Positions 22,321 through 34,633 of a stretch of 64,000 nt of DNA are shown one piece after another. A model generated the notes under the pieces. It saw only the letters and a list, made by a program, of their open reading frames with translations, did no database searches and was not told the origin of the DNA. Every line of letters starts with the position of its first letter. The first letter of the stretch is position 1. The stretch comes from Xiphydria camelus (taxonomy: Eukaryota; Arthropoda; Insecta; Hymenoptera; Xiphydriidae): contig OY783192.1 of NCBI GenBank assembly GCA_963678675.1, forward strand, positions 33,139,250 to 33,203,249, in the 5' to 3' direction. The position numbers and the translations under genes are program-made.

Positions 22321-22570
22321 CACCGAGAAAACAGTTCATTCGTAGTTAATAAAAGTTTGCTTGAATATGGCGAAATAAACATTTTATCGGATCAAGAAGA
22401 TATTCGTTAACTATTACGATATTTATTCGGCACAATTAGATCCTTCGAAGCAACTGTTTGAATGAAATAAAATTTTAATAATGGCCATATATTTTTTTGG
22501 CTTCACGAAATATTTATTTCGCAGTATTCAAAATTACATTTATTAACTATTAATAAACTATCTCCTTGGT
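22321..22570 (+). repeat. Family E MITE
   Basis: CACCGAGAAAACAGTTCATT opens it and AACTATCTCCTTGGT closes it. The interior holds GGCGAAATAAACATTTTATC and CGTTAACTATTACGATATTT. Confidence 0.7.
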
Positions 22571-22749
22571 ATTCGTGCATTTTCATGTCAGTAAATTAAG
22601 AAAACCTTTAATAATGCAGGAAACAATTGGGAAAATGAACTACGCGATTATCGTATATCTTATTTATTCCATTTTTAATGGATAGGGTTCTCCAATTCAT
22701 ACATAATAGAAACGTACTTAACCCATTATAATAATGGTATACAATTTCT

Positions 22750-22971
22750 ACACTGAGAAAACAGTTTATTTATAGCTATTATATATACTTGATTATGGCG
22801 AAAGAAATATTTCTTTCGGCCAAGCAAATATTCATTAGCTATTGCTCCATTTCTGTTTGAACGAACGAGACGTTCTAATAATTAACATATATCTATTTGG
22901 TCCACCGAAATATTTCTTTCGCCATAATCAAATATACATTTATTAACTACAAATAAGCTCTTCTCTCAGTG
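22750..22971 (+). repeat. Family E-like MITE with intact ends
   Basis: CACTGAGAAAACAGTTTATT and AAGCTCTTCTCTCAGTG are flanked by TA. The interior ATGGCGAAAGAAATATTTCT is repeated in inverse near the right end (AATATTTCTTTCGCCAT). It is the same sub-type as 61679-61892. Confidence 0.75.
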
Positions 22972-23543
22972 TAGATCTAGCGGAACTAAGAATAGACGTA
23001 ACAACGAGACAAAAAGCCATAATCGAAACGCGGAAGTGAATTCGAAGCGAGGAAGATCACCCGGGAGAGCGAACGGACTCCCTATAGAGGTTGACGAAGC
23101 GATGAGAAAAAGGAGTGAAAAAAAACGGGGTGAAGGAGGAGCACGACTGGACGTCCACTTTTATTATCCTTTAGCCATTGTAAAAGGTCGTAAACGACGA
23201 CACATGGCGTTCCGAAGGATGCACCGGCCGACCGATGACGCGCGTACAAAGGGATCGCCCTGTACAAAGGACTGTTGGATCACATGCGAAGCGACAGAGG
23301 GTCTTCTTCTTCTTCTTCTTCTCCTTCGTCTCCTCTTCTTCCCCGGCCGGTCCTCCTCTCCGCCTTCTCTCTCTCTCCGAAGTCGCTCGCATGACAGTGT
23401 GACGTCGGACGAAAGGGATGTCTGTGCGAGGATAATGAGGAGAGGCGGTTCATCCGCTCAGGCGTCACTTCCTTGGCGTTCTCCGCGTTGACGCAGCGTT
23501 TCAGTGTCGAACGGATTTCTATATAAACATTTTTTTCGATTTC

Positions 23544-24304
23544 TTTTCTAGATAAAATAATTCCAGAGAGACGCTGCCTCATGTAGTTGGCCTCTCGGCA
23601 CTGATCAGGGGTCAGCTCGAGCTCTGGCGTCTCTTGCGGAAGAAAAGCTCGAAGCTTCGGAGGCGCACGAATCGTGCAGCGAAAAAGCGTCGATCTCGCG
23701 CGCGATTATCTCGCGGTAGCCAGTTTCAGCGACGACGTTGCGTGACACATTTTCCACCCTTTCGTCTCCGTGAATGCTTAACACCGCCGCCGCGTCGACG
23801 GTCGGGCTTCCGGTGTCGGTGCGAAAATAACTTTATCACATTCACATGAGATGCAAGGCGTGTCGGGAAGCCTGGAAAAATAGCGGCAATTAGCCGTAAA
23901 TCACAATCACACTATCACGTGCTCTCTCTCTCTCCTCTCTCTCCTTTCTCACCCCCCTTTCTCTCTCTCTTTCTCTCTCTCTCCGGGTTCGACGTTATTC
24001 TGTAGCCATATACGTACATGTGGACGAGTCACTTTTCTCCTTCGTGATGCGCGATAGACATACGCGTGATTAGATTATGGTTTAGGGGCGTAAAAAAAAC
24101 GCAGCAGAATAATGCATTCGAGCATATATCTCCTCTTTCGTCACACTTATCGCGTTAATCGAAGCAATATACTACCTTTTCTTCGACTTTCGCCATGATT
24201 ATTATGAAGTCACTGCATCTTGATCGGAGAATAGTCACCGGTTTCCAGTTACGAGTGGGTATTGTGAGACAAAAAATTTGCTTTATCGAAAGAGACGTGT
24301 TTTT
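23544..24304 (+). repeat. First copy of a 0.77-kb duplication at the gap
   Basis: From TTTTCTAGATAAAATAATTC up to the gap edge, it is nearly identical to 24505-25285, differing mainly by many one- or two-base indels and a shorter CT run. The clustering of indels at homopolymers suggests sequencing error in one copy. Confidence 0.85.
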
Positions 24305-24504
24305 NNNNNNNNNNNNNNNNNNNNNNNNNNNNNNNNNNNNNNNNNNNNNNNNNNNNNNNNNNNNNNNNNNNNNNNNNNNNNNNNNNNNNNNNNNNNNNNN
24401 NNNNNNNNNNNNNNNNNNNNNNNNNNNNNNNNNNNNNNNNNNNNNNNNNNNNNNNNNNNNNNNNNNNNNNNNNNNNNNNNNNNNNNNNNNNNNNNNNNNN
24501 NNNN
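24305..24504. other. Assembly gap, 200 N
   Basis: There are exactly 200 N, a conventional size for a gap of unknown length. It falls inside a family I MITE palindrome at the end of the first duplicate copy. Confidence 0.98.
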
Positions 24505-24886
24505 TTTTCTAGATAAAATAATTCCAGGAGAGACGCTGCCTCATGTAGTTGGCCCTCGGCACTGATCAGGGGTCAGCTCGAGTCTCTGGCGTCTCTTGCG
24601 GAAGAAAAGCTCGAAGCTTCGGAGGCGCACGAATCGTGCAGCGAAAAAAGCGTCGATCTCGCGCGCGATTATCTCGCGGTAGCCAGTTTCAGCGACGACG
24701 TTGGCGTGACACATTTCCACCCTTTCGTCTCCGTGAATGCTTAACACCCGCCGCCGCGTCGACGGTCGGGCTTCCGGGGTCGGTGCGAAAATAACTTTAT
24801 CACATTCACATGAGATGCAAGGCGTGTCGGGAAGCCTGGAAAAATAGCCGGCAATTAGCCGTAAATCAAAATCACACTATCACGTG

Positions 24887-24917
<31 letters not shown>

Positions 24918-25285
24918 ACCCCCCCTTTCTCTCTCTCTTTCTCTCTCTCTCTCCGGGTTCGACGTTATTCTGTAGCCATATACGTACCTGTGGACGAGTC
25001 ACTTCTATTTTCTCCTTCGTGGATGCGCGATAGACATACGCGTGAATATGATTAGGTTTTAGGGGCGTAAAAAAAACGCAGCAGAATAATGCATTCGAGC
25101 ATTTCTTCCTCCTCTTTCGTCACACTTATCGCGTTAATCGAAGCAATATACCTACCTTTTCTTCGACTTTCGCCAATGATTATTATGAAGTCACTGCATC
25201 TTGATCGGAGAATAGTCACCGGTTTCCAGTTACGAGTGGGTATTGTGAGACAAAAAATTTGCTTTATCGAAAGAGACGTGTTTTT
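24505..25285 (+). repeat. Second copy of the gap-flanking duplication
   Basis: It resumes at exactly the block where the first copy began (TTTTCTAGATAAAATAATTC) and runs past the point where the first copy met the gap. The CT run at 24889-24955 is longer than at 23925-23984. Confidence 0.85.
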
Positions 25286-25467
25286 TGTATAGTCCTGAGA
25301 AGAACACATTTATTCGATTAAAATGAATATCGATCTGACGTATGGAAATATTATTGACTTAATTGAATATTATTAGTAACAAATCGATATTCATTCGAAT
25401 CGAATAAATGTGCTCTTAAGACTATCCAGAAACATTTATTTCGATCGAGTAATTTTGTTTCTCTGTC
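25243..25467 (+). repeat. Family I MITE
   Basis: The ends TTGTGAGACAAAAAATTTGC and AATTTTGTTTCTCTG are inverted. The interior has ACATTTATTCGATTAAAATG and its inverse. The second copy is at 50125-50818. The first gap-flanking copy stops inside this element. Confidence 0.6.
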
Positions 25468-26389
25468 TACTCAATTCATGACATAAATCTTAAATTAAAA
25501 CTAGCGATAACAAAGTGTTACAGTGCAAAGCTGTCTAACTGACGCGATCGGCACGGCATTTCGCGGAAACTATTTCACTTAACCACGCGCGGTGCGGTAA
25601 GCGCACTATGGGCACATTGTGCACTAAATATAATCGTACGATTTTCGAACCCCCGTACGGCGAAGTAGCGCCACAAGAGCGGAGCCAACTCGGTCCGGTT
25701 TACGCCGTATAAGTCGGCCACGACAAAGCGGCGCCAACCGAACGGGGCAGCTGCGGATCTTAGCGCTGTCAGCAACACGACTGGACCCCACGGATGGAGG
25801 ATCGGTGGCAGCCGTTGCATCGCGCGCTGCGAGTTGGCGGAGCTCTCGTATCGCGCGCGTCTCGCATCGAAGCTGCAGCGGTCGCGCGGTATATGCAGCG
25901 TTTGGTAATGCATATTGCGAGTTATCTCGTTGCTCCAAAATACTCTTTGCGAATTAACGTCGAATGAATTAAGGGGGAAAGAATCTGATTCGATCGTGGA
26001 TGCAATTTGATATCGCTCGTAATCGAGTAATTTTTTTTCGAGTTGCTACACTGTCGCGATATATGGAGGAAATTGAATAGCAACGATTACTGTGCATACG
26101 TACATTTTTTCATCCTATCACCTATACAGTATTGCTGTAGTAGTAAATTACTAATTTGCAAAAGCATACTTATGTATTCTTTAATTAGAAATACATCGGT
26201 CTTTCTGGAATAGCCATTCACGTATTGTGTCAATAACAGGAGGCATTTCTATATTGACAATATTCTGCTAACTGTAATTGTATCTCTAGTCCAACTATCT
26301 TTGATTTAGGACGACTAACAGATTAGTCAAAATAGGGATATTTTCTTTTCATCAGAACAAAAATAGCAAGCCAGATATTAGCCAGATAG
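25468..26389. other. Intronic DNA, no gene seen
   Basis: A CpG-rich block (25540-25920) is followed by AT-rich sequence. The minus-strand open frames at 25575-25938 overlap each other in two frames and look like composition effects. Confidence 0.35.
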
Positions 26390-26659
26390 TCAAACAAATT
26401 TTGTCTTCAATGAAAAGCATAACATAATTTCAGAGTCTAGCCGTGGTCTTCTTCGTGCAAGAAAATGCTTGACAGGCTCGAGTAGTTATTTCTTTCGACC
26501 AGGAAGAATTCGTTGTCCCAACGAAGATATTCTTTAACGAAAAATATACATTCTTGGACCAAGAATCCGTATTCTTACAAATGTTTAATATATATATCGT
26601 GTGTTCTTGATTCAAAAAATACATATCTTTTTTAACACTAGCAATTATTTCTCCCAGTA
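26390..26659. repeat. Family F MITE, left end eroded
   Basis: AGCCGTGGTCTTCTTCGTGC, GACAGGCTCGAGTAGTTATT, GACCAAGAATCCGTATTCTT and AGCAATTATTTCTCCCAGTA follow the family F order. The left terminal CACTGAGAG is not recognisable. Confidence 0.6.
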
Positions 26660-28517
26660 TAACTAAATGTTACAGCTGACACAACCATCGAATAACGATA
26701 AGCCTTCTTTTTTCTTTCAGCGCATCAAACTCGATATTCCCTGCAAAATTGAACTTTTCCCCGTAGATCTCAACCCCGTCGCGCTGAACCGATCTCGCAC
26801 GTCTTACCGCAACAATTTTTACTCCCTTTATCAAACCCGCCCGTTCGGCGAGCCTCCTTCTCCGTGTAAGAAAACAACCATGACACGCCGTAGGTATACC
26901 GATCCCTTCACGCTCGCCGAGCAGAGAACCGCAAACGACCGCGCGAACCGCGTATCGTCTTTTGCGCGGCAACAATGAGTTATTAAACAATTATATTCGC
27001 ATCAGCGAAATTACGTTGGCACGCCGATTCGACGCGGCGATACCGCACCAACTCGCGACGGCGGAGGGCACACGGAGAAGTGGCTGGCGAGACGAGAATG
27101 CGAAGAGCGATCGTTGGGTGGGAGGGTGGTCGCGGATGCGGCAGAGGAGGAAGCGGAGGAGGACGGGCCGATGGTGATCTGTACGAGTGTCGGGAGTGCT
27201 CGTGGCGGTCGATTCGCGAGAGTCGCGGCCTTGTCTCGGCTGTCATCTCGCTTGCAGATTGCAGCGGCTGAATTAATAGATCATTAAATAACAATTTAGG
27301 GTCCGCGCCTCTTTACGATACGGCAATTACAAATAATTTATCGCGCAATTACGCGTGTTGCGCCCGCGTCCCGCTCACATTCCCGCTCGGATTACAACCG
27401 TCTTCCTCTTCCGCGACCTGGAAAAATCTGGTAGGAATTCCACAATTAAGCTCTTGTGTTATATCAAATATTCAATAGGCCCCGGTGTTGCGCCGTAGGA
27501 TATTTCTGTCACAGGCAGTTGATGAAGTAATCGCTACTGAACTGAAGAGAATTCCAATAATTCGCGCGCATCGTTAGCGATCCGTTTACAAAGCAGCGGA
27601 TTAAACGCACCTTGCAGAATCCATCGACGAAGAAAAACGAACGGACGGCGAGTATCATTTACGACCGGTAGCGTGCGACGGCACGTGACGCGAATGCGAT
27701 GGAAGCGATCAGCTGGTAGCTTTTGAAATTGTGAAGGATGGATCGACTGACCTTTTCCACCTTCGTTCGCGCAAGCTACGGCGTCCCGCGGAGGCCATGG
27801 AGAAGGAGACGAAGGGGGAGCCGAAGGGGGGGGGGGATCGCGGGAGGAATCGAGAAAAATAATTACCGACGATCCCCGTGGGTAGGCTCCCGCCGCTATT
27901 CCGGTTCAACGGCGAGCTTGACCTTTGGCAAAAAGAAACAATCGATCATCGTCCGTGTCGCCTCGATGCCAGCGGGGAGCTTTCCCGGTGAAAGTCCCTG
28001 TATGTCGGTAGCACTCGGTCGTTCCTTCATCGATACTCACTCGCGGGATACGCGCGCTGTATAGGATATATCGTGCTTCAGAAGTGGGTCAGCCGCAGAC
28101 GTTGCACCACCTTTATCTATCCGGCGACTCGAGCGTTGCGCGCCCGATCGCGGGTGCGCGATTGTAGCGAGGGGGGACGAGTAGGCCGTGATCGCTGGGG
28201 CAACGACGAAAGCTTGGCGTCGTCGCAGTGTGCATTCGAGAGATGCGAATGTTGCGTGGGATGGAAATACGGGGAGAAATAAGCAAGTGGACGATGCTGA
28301 TCGATTTGTTGTTCTTTTATTCTCTTCTGCCAAAAATTTACACTCGTTGGGGTGCGTTTTTTTTAGCATTGTTGGAGGTTGGCAAAATTGACTCAAATTA
28401 GTAGGCTCTCGTAATATCTCCGTCTCGGCTTACTTTTATCCACTAAAATGTATTGTTATCTACCTACTCAAGTGTTAAATGTCCTTCAATCGTTATTAAA
28501 TCCCTTTTGCAATTGCA
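26660..28517. other. CpG-rich unique intronic DNA, no gene seen
   Basis: AT islands with homeodomain-like words occur at 27270-27345 (CTGAATTAATAGATC, CATTAAATAACAATTT, GCAATTACAAATAATTTAT). A G-run of nine or more lies at about 27826. No coding block is recognised. Confidence 0.4.
28349..28440. repeat. Dispersed repeat N, copy 1
   Basis: It shares TTTTAGCATTG, TGGAGGTTGGCA / TGGAAGTTGGCA, ACTCAAATTAG and CTTTTAT words in the same order with 43421-43508, at about 80 percent identity by eye. Confidence 0.5.
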
Positions 28518-28717
28518 CACTAAGAAAACAGTTTATTAATAGTTAATAAATGTAACTTCAAATACGGGGAAATAATATTTCGTTAGGACGAGAAAATATA
28601 TGTTAATTATTATAATGTTTGTTTCATTCAAATGATTGCCAAAGGATTTAATGAAATGTTTGTTTCGCCACATGCAAGGAAAACATTTATTAATTACAAA
28701 TAAACTGTTTTCTCGGT
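28518..28717 (+). repeat. Family E MITE
   Basis: CACTAAGAAAACAGTTTATT at the left and ATAAACTGTTTTCTCGGTA at the right. Its uninterrupted ATGATTGCCAAAGGATTTAA is the reference for the P insertion point in the copy at 54377. Confidence 0.75.
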
Positions 28718-30487
28718 ACAAGAAGGTACAGCTGTCATATCGATCAAATGAAGCATGGTTGCCGCTGACAAGAGTACAGATCAGCTGTTCACGGTTTCAT
28801 GCTTCCTCAAATCGTGGTACAATCGCACTTCCTGGTATCGAATACCGCGAGACGGCCTCTCCGCTTTGCGATTTTTACTCCGATCGTAAGATCGAACGTA
28901 TCCCGCTCTTTTCCAAGGGACGCACGTTTCCATGGGATCCTATCGTAAAATCCCAACGTCTCTCGCGGTCAGCGACCGGCATCACCAACTTCGCTTTCGT
29001 CACTCTCGCGTTGCACTCGACTCACGCGCGGTTTTATTGGAATCCGCGCAGTTCGAAGGCCCGCGTGGCGCGGCGCCGGAGGACCGGCAGTTAAACTTAA
29101 CTAACGACTCCATTAAAATATCTCCGTCCGGCGCGGATGCCCGCGAAATTCCGCTTGGCGCCGATTGTGTTTCGCGTAAGCGGCTGAGGTGTATAAAGGG
29201 AGGCTGAAGTGTTTTTGCGAAAGTCGAAAGTCTCCCCGTAAAGTGGTCTATTTATTAACGCGCGCCTATCGCGTGTCTAGTTATTTTCGCGTGGTTCTCG
29301 GGTTGGAATGGCGTTTCCTTTTTCTTCTCGTTTTCACTGCCGCCGAATCTCGGCGAAGCACCCCTTATCCTAAGATTGAGACGAAATCTCGTAATCGACA
29401 TTCAGTTACTTCACACTTCTCGTATCCCTTTTCGCGTCGTTTATTAAGGTCGAATCGCGTATAGGTACCATTCAGGTTAAAAGTAGAGTAAACTCAGGAG
29501 GAAAAATGTTTCTTCCGTTTTTTGCAATATTTTTCAGCTAAATGAAACATAATAATAATATGATGAAATAACTGAAAATTATTCAATACGCATTTTTGCA
29601 AGTTAAAGGCGCTAAAATTGAGCTTTCCGCTTATCAATCACATGTATTTTTATAATTGGCGATTGGCAAGTGTCACTCATTCACGCCTTCAAGATTTTAG
29701 ACCGGAAATAGCGAATTCGGCTAATAAAATTCACGAAAAAGTGAGATTCGTTGTGGCGTATAATTTCATAAGAAGAGCAAATTTCACAGACGTGTCGAAA
29801 ATGATTTTTCACGCTTTCGAGATAGCGAATATCGATGTGAAGTCGGCAAATAAAATTCACAGAAAAGTGGCTTCACTTTTCGTGAATATCAGTCAACGAG
29901 AATGTTGGAAAGGGTCTCACGTGACATGTCCTTTTTATTCCCCGAAAGGTTTATTCCACGATTCTTTACCTGGACCCATCAGCCGACAACTTTATCATCT
30001 ACCACCTCCAGACGAGAGACGCGTACCTTTGCCCCATCCCAATTGGCCGCATATTCCGCTCGCGGCGAATGCGATCGAACCCTACGCGACATTTCCCGCG
30101 TGCACGCCCGATATAGCGGCCGCATCATACGCGGCCTCTTATCTACCTCCTATATGTAAATTCGTCCCGAGACCGCCAGATAAACGAGTGCTTACAGAAC
30201 GTAAGACTTCGTTACCGCTCGTATAGGAATGGTTATCTACGCGCGAAAGAAGAAGAAGAAGAGCGACGGGAGGAAAGGAGAGCAAAGCAAAAGGTCCAGA
30301 CGCGCGTCTCTTCCTGGATGCTACTAGGCGCACGGGCATTGCGGGTCATCTAGGAAGTGGATGAACACTCTTCTCTTAGCTTCTCTTCTATTTCGTATTG
30401 TATACTTTACCCTTACTTTAAATTATACGGTTTTGATGTTACATTGTCACTTTATTTTATTTTACTTAATTTCGTATCGTTGTATTT
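28718..30487. other. Intronic DNA, no gene established
   Basis: A 202-codon + frame at 29618-30226 is open, but its first half comes from an imperfect 120-bp DNA repeat (ATAAAATTCAC...AAAAGTG) and its second half is GC-rich. I see no domain. A purine-rich GAAGAAGAAGAAG tract lies at about 30247. Confidence 0.35.
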
Positions 30488-30811
30488 TATTTTATTTTAC
30501 TTTTATTATTTACGTTTTAGACTTCAGAGTGCTATAGCACAATATATTGTTCCTCTTCTGCAGTGTCTTTGCTTCTTATTATTTTTCTTTGCAACCCTTT
30601 ACTGCACGTCGCGAAGGACCTTGATACCTTGGTGTGATTAAACTTTATTTTGTTTCAATGTATATTATTTTATTTTATTTGTATTATCTGCATCTTAGAC
30701 TTCAGGGTGCTATTATTTATCTTCTTCTGTTTTCTTTGCTTCTTATTATTCTTCCTTGTAACTCCTTACAGCGCGTCGCGAAGGACCTTGAGTCCTTTGT
30801 GCGATTAAACG
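30488..30811. repeat. Tandem direct repeat, two units of about 160-175 bp
   Basis: Both units contain TTTATT-rich sequence, then TTAGACTTCAG, GTGCTAT, TTTGCTTCTTATTATT, CGTCGCGAAGGACCTTGA and GCGATTAAAC or a close variant. The unit starts are about 170 bp apart. Confidence 0.65.
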
Positions 30812-31632
30812 TTTTCTCTCTCTCTCTCTCTTTCGCTCCCCTCGCTCGGCTTCTATCATACCCACGGCCAAAGACGCGTCCAACGAACGACTCGTCGCAC
30901 GCGCATGTAATACCCTCGCTTAAACGCCGCGCGACAGCGCGTGGTCCAGCCGCTCCCGTGTAATCGGGCTTTCCTCCGTCGCGTCGTTCGTCTCATCTCC
31001 CGGCGCATACGTAGGTACCCCCCGTCCGGACGACGTTATTGATGCGATCGTCGATCGCTCATCGTAAACGAGAAGCGCTTCTCGTTAAACCAGACCGTAA
31101 CGATCCGCGCGGAGATCGGCTACGATCTTCACGATCCACGCGGGGTGGTAGCCGTGTGTGTAAGACGCGCGCCTATACCAGCCCCCTTTTCGCTGTACAT
31201 CGAGCAACGCCTACGCGCTCCCCGGTGTATAACCATCCGAGAGAGCGCATACCTACCCGCAGCGCGCCGCGGCACGCCGTGAAACGGGCGCGTCGGAGGG
31301 AAGAGCTTGTTCTCGCGAAGGCGAGGAGAGCGATAAAGTCCCGCGGCGTCTTCCTCGCGGGATTTCTCCGATGCATTTCCGGGCGCGTGTTGGGCTGGCT
31401 TGAGAATGATACCTATACCGGTATATTTGTAATCGTCGAACAAAAGTGAGCGTGGAAACCAGATTTCTTCGTCAGAACTCTCGTGGAGTTGCAGGATCGC
31501 TCGATACGAAGGCACCTTAACCCTCAACTGGACGCGTTTGCCGTTTCTACGTAACTGGACGCGCGGGTATGTGTATCTCCGAGACCGCCAAGCGGCGCGC
31601 TGGATCGTACACCCAGGGGAAAGGTCTAAATA
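30812..31632. other. CpG-rich unique intronic DNA, no gene seen
   Basis: Both strands are open in overlapping frames (for example 31129-31689 on the minus strand). The proteins they would encode are Arg-rich and show no domain. Confidence 0.4.
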
Positions 31633-31872
31633 GTCGAATATGAACTGAATGGAAACATTTATTTGAGATAAATAGGAATTTATATTCACATTGGAGACAA
31701 ATCTATTTGAATAAAATAAATGTTCTACTCGAACTGGGTTCGTACTCGATTAAAAAGATATGTGAAACATCTGTTTAATTTAAATACACTTTTGTTCGAC
31801 GTGAATAAATTCCTATTTATCCCAGATAAATTTTTCCACTAGATTCGTATTCAATTAGATCTTTTCCATCGG
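31633..31872. repeat. Family X MITE-like repeat
   Basis: AACATTTATTTGAGATAAATAGGAATTTAT-type sequence at the left faces AAATTCCTATTTATCCCAG at the right. Words are shared with 7173-7398. Confidence 0.5.
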
Positions 31873-32909
31873 GGTGTATAATTTATAATATCTCACGAAA
31901 TACGAAAGATATGAACAAAATCATACAGAACAATTTTATGGGGAATTCAATTTTCTGGCAGTATCGCGCTTCGTTTTCTTATTATTATATTGTATATCAT
32001 ACTTACGGAGAGATGGAGCGTTTGGTATATTCGAAGTTTCCATTTCGAGATCAACAGTTGCTTGAAGAATACACGAAGTTTCGGCACGCGAAATTTAACA
32101 GTTTGAAAAACATCGTAATTTGAACTCGTATTGACGTTTCCGAAACGGACTACACTCCTGCGCGAGTCGAACGAGAGATCAACGCCTGCACCCGTTCGGC
32201 CGCGGCCTCGCGTGAACACACGCGGTAGAATTCCCGAGCAGTTGTCTCTAAAGTATACGCTGCGCCGCGCGCGAATGAAAGTCGACGTCGCCGATTTTAA
32301 CGGCGCATTTTTTCGAACGGTTTATTGCGCCGTTTCGCCCGGGATATACGTACAGCGACCGCGCGAAAAGCAAGGACGTATAAGGCAGCCACCCTCGGCC
32401 TTTCACGGACTTCTTTATCGCTCTCGCGAAACACCCCGTTATCCGGTATGGCATTCCGACATGCACTCCTGCGCCGGTGCTCGCCATGTTCGTCGACGGT
32501 TGCCCGGGCAAAAACGCTCAAACGGACTAATTAATGATTTGCGCTGGTGTGCGGACAGCGCGGTGGTATGCATGGCTCGGAGAGGCGCGCGGCTTCGATG
32601 CGTATACGCGCGGATCTAACCCACATTGTATACATATATGTCCACGTTATGGTCGTCTAAGCGGGTGGTTTTTACCCGCGGCACGGCCACCCGCTGTTCC
32701 GTCGACATTTCTGGAAGACCGGGTCCGCGAGCGCCACGCGGCGGTCGGCCATTGATTATCATCTGGATCTCGCTCTAGTATAATTTAATCGACCGACGTC
32801 CACACTCGATCGGGCTCCTTTAATTGCGCTCGGAAAGAATCGGCGGGGTATTACCGGGAAGGCAATATATGCGCGCTGAACATACACGGGGTATGTGTAC
32901 ACAGGTATA
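31873..32909. other. Intronic DNA, no gene seen
   Basis: AT-rich to about 32130, then CpG-rich. Three overlapping open frames in the second half point to composition rather than coding. Confidence 0.4.
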
Positions 32910-33209
32910 CACTGAGAGAAATACATGGTGCCAAAAAAAAATGTTTTTTTTTTCAATCAAACACACATGCTATAATTTTAGGATCAAGTCGTGGTTTTCT
33001 TCGTACAAGAAAATTGTTGATAGAATCGAGTACCTATTTGTTTTTTTTTTCGCGCAAAAACAATTTTTCATTCTAACAAAGATAGTCTTGAATCAAGAAT
33101 ATACGAATATATTCTTCGGCCAAGAACCTGTATTCTTGAAAATTGGTAAAATCATATGGTGTCGATTCAAGGCATATTTTTTTGACGCTATCAATTATTT
33201 TCCCCAGTG
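32910..33209 (+). repeat. Family F MITE
   Basis: CACTGAGAGAAATACATGGT at the left and TCAATTATTTTCCCCAGTG at the right. It abuts a second F copy 7 bp further on. Confidence 0.75.
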
Positions 33210-33216
33210 ACACTGA

Positions 33217-33588
33217 CACTGAGAGAAATGATTACTGGTGCCAAAACATTTTTTCTTCGATCAAAAACATAATATAATTCCAGAATCAAGCCATGGTTTT
33301 CTTCGCGAAAGAAAATACCTGATAGGCTCGAGTACCTAATTGTTTTTTCGCGCAGAACAATTTCTCGTTGCAACGAAGGCACTCTTGTGAATCAAGAATA
33401 TATATTCTTCCACCAAGAATCTGTAATCTTAACATGTTTGAATGTCGATACTTTACTTTAAAAACCTCGTAAGTTCAATTTTTGACAAAAATTGAACTTA
33501 CGGGGCTTTCAAAGTGAGGTATCGATATAATATGTTCTTGATTCAAGACATATGTATGTTTTGACACCAGCAATTATTTCTCTCAATG
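33217..33588 (+). repeat. Family F MITE with nested palindrome W
   Basis: CACTGAGAGAAATGATTACT at the left and AGCAATTATTTCTCTCAATG at the right. The body matches other F copies except for an 84-bp insert. Confidence 0.75.
33444..33527. repeat. 84-bp near-perfect palindrome W
   Basis: TCGATACTTTACTTTAAAAA faces TTTCAAAGTGAGGTATCGA. The centre is CGTAAGTTCAATTTTTG followed by its inverse CAAAAATTGAACTTACG. It shares ACTTACGGGG with the ends of element V. Confidence 0.8.
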
Positions 33589-34633
33589 ATATGCGCTGGT
33601 TATTCTTCCTCTCGCAGTCGTGAATTTATTTTCCCGCGAGCACACCCACCTTTGGAATTTAATCGTCCCGTTGATTCGCGCAGTCAGACGTAAACACACC
33701 GACTGGCCGATGGTGCAGGATAATTTTTTGAGGGCCCCGGAAGAAGCGAGACGTTTTTATCGGCTCGCGAGAGATGACGCGAGGAGGAAGAACCATTATC
33801 AATTCTGCGCGAGTAATGCAACCATGTAAGGAAGCACCTCGCTTATAAATCATCCTGTAAATTATATGGCACGCCTATCCAAGGCGTTGCACCAAACGAA
33901 TGGCGGTCTTATCGCGCGCTGTAATTGCATAGCCGCCGAACGCTCTCGGGAATTCGAGAATGCACTCGCGCAACGACGCGGGGCGCGCCTAAAAATGTCG
34001 GGCTCGCTCGACGATGACGACGACCGCGTCGGTAGCCGTGCCAGCGTCGGCTCTATCCCGTTAGTCGCGATCGCACCTTCGCGGCGAGTATCCGCGCGCG
34101 CGATAATTGATAATTTTCCCCTCCGCGTGCCGATTTCGCGGGACGTGACCCCGCGGCAGACGGAACGCGTCGAGGGGAAGACGGCGTCCGCGCGCGGGCA
34201 ATTACTCGTCAAACATCTCGAAACGCGAGCGTTTTCCTCCTCGACGACGAGTTACCCGGTCGACGTCGACGTCGCTCCGCGTCCGTGCGTCTGTTTGCCC
34301 TCCACTCTAATCTCGCATCCGTCTCCAGACTGCCACCACCTTCTCGCCACCCCGAGGACCCTGGTCGCCGAAAGAGATCCTCCAGGAGGGACCTCCGTCG
34401 CCAGTTGGAGGGAGGGAGGACGCGACGCGTTCCCGGAGAGCTGTGTCAATATTGAAATGTGTTCTCGCATAAATCTGCAAACAGCCGGGCGCTCGAGATT
34501 CCCGGAGGTGGTAGTCGAGGAGGGGAAGGGGGAGGTGGGGAAAGGAGGTAGGAATCGAAGCGATTGAAGCGAAAGGCAAGGGCGATAAAAGATAGAGCGA
34601 GGTTGTTCGTATAATAGCGATACTGAGGTTCGA

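Noticed and set aside
23544..25285. Genuine recent tandem duplication
   Set aside because: The gap of exactly 200 N, the shared start block and the indel-type differences fit an unmerged contig overlap better. It is kept only as a possibility to test with long reads.
29618..30226. 202-codon open frame on the + strand
   Set aside because: The first half comes from an imperfect DNA repeat and the second half is CpG-rich. There is no domain, the ATG context is poor, and no splice or codon pattern matches the real exons.
31129..31689. 186-codon open frame on the - strand
   Set aside because: Its first codons lie in a family X repeat and the remainder in CpG-rich DNA; no domain.
33866..34567. 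233-codon open frame on the + strand
   Set aside because: It lies in the most GC-rich block, overlaps open antisense frames, and has Arg/Ser/Ala-rich composition typical of stop-poor CpG DNA.
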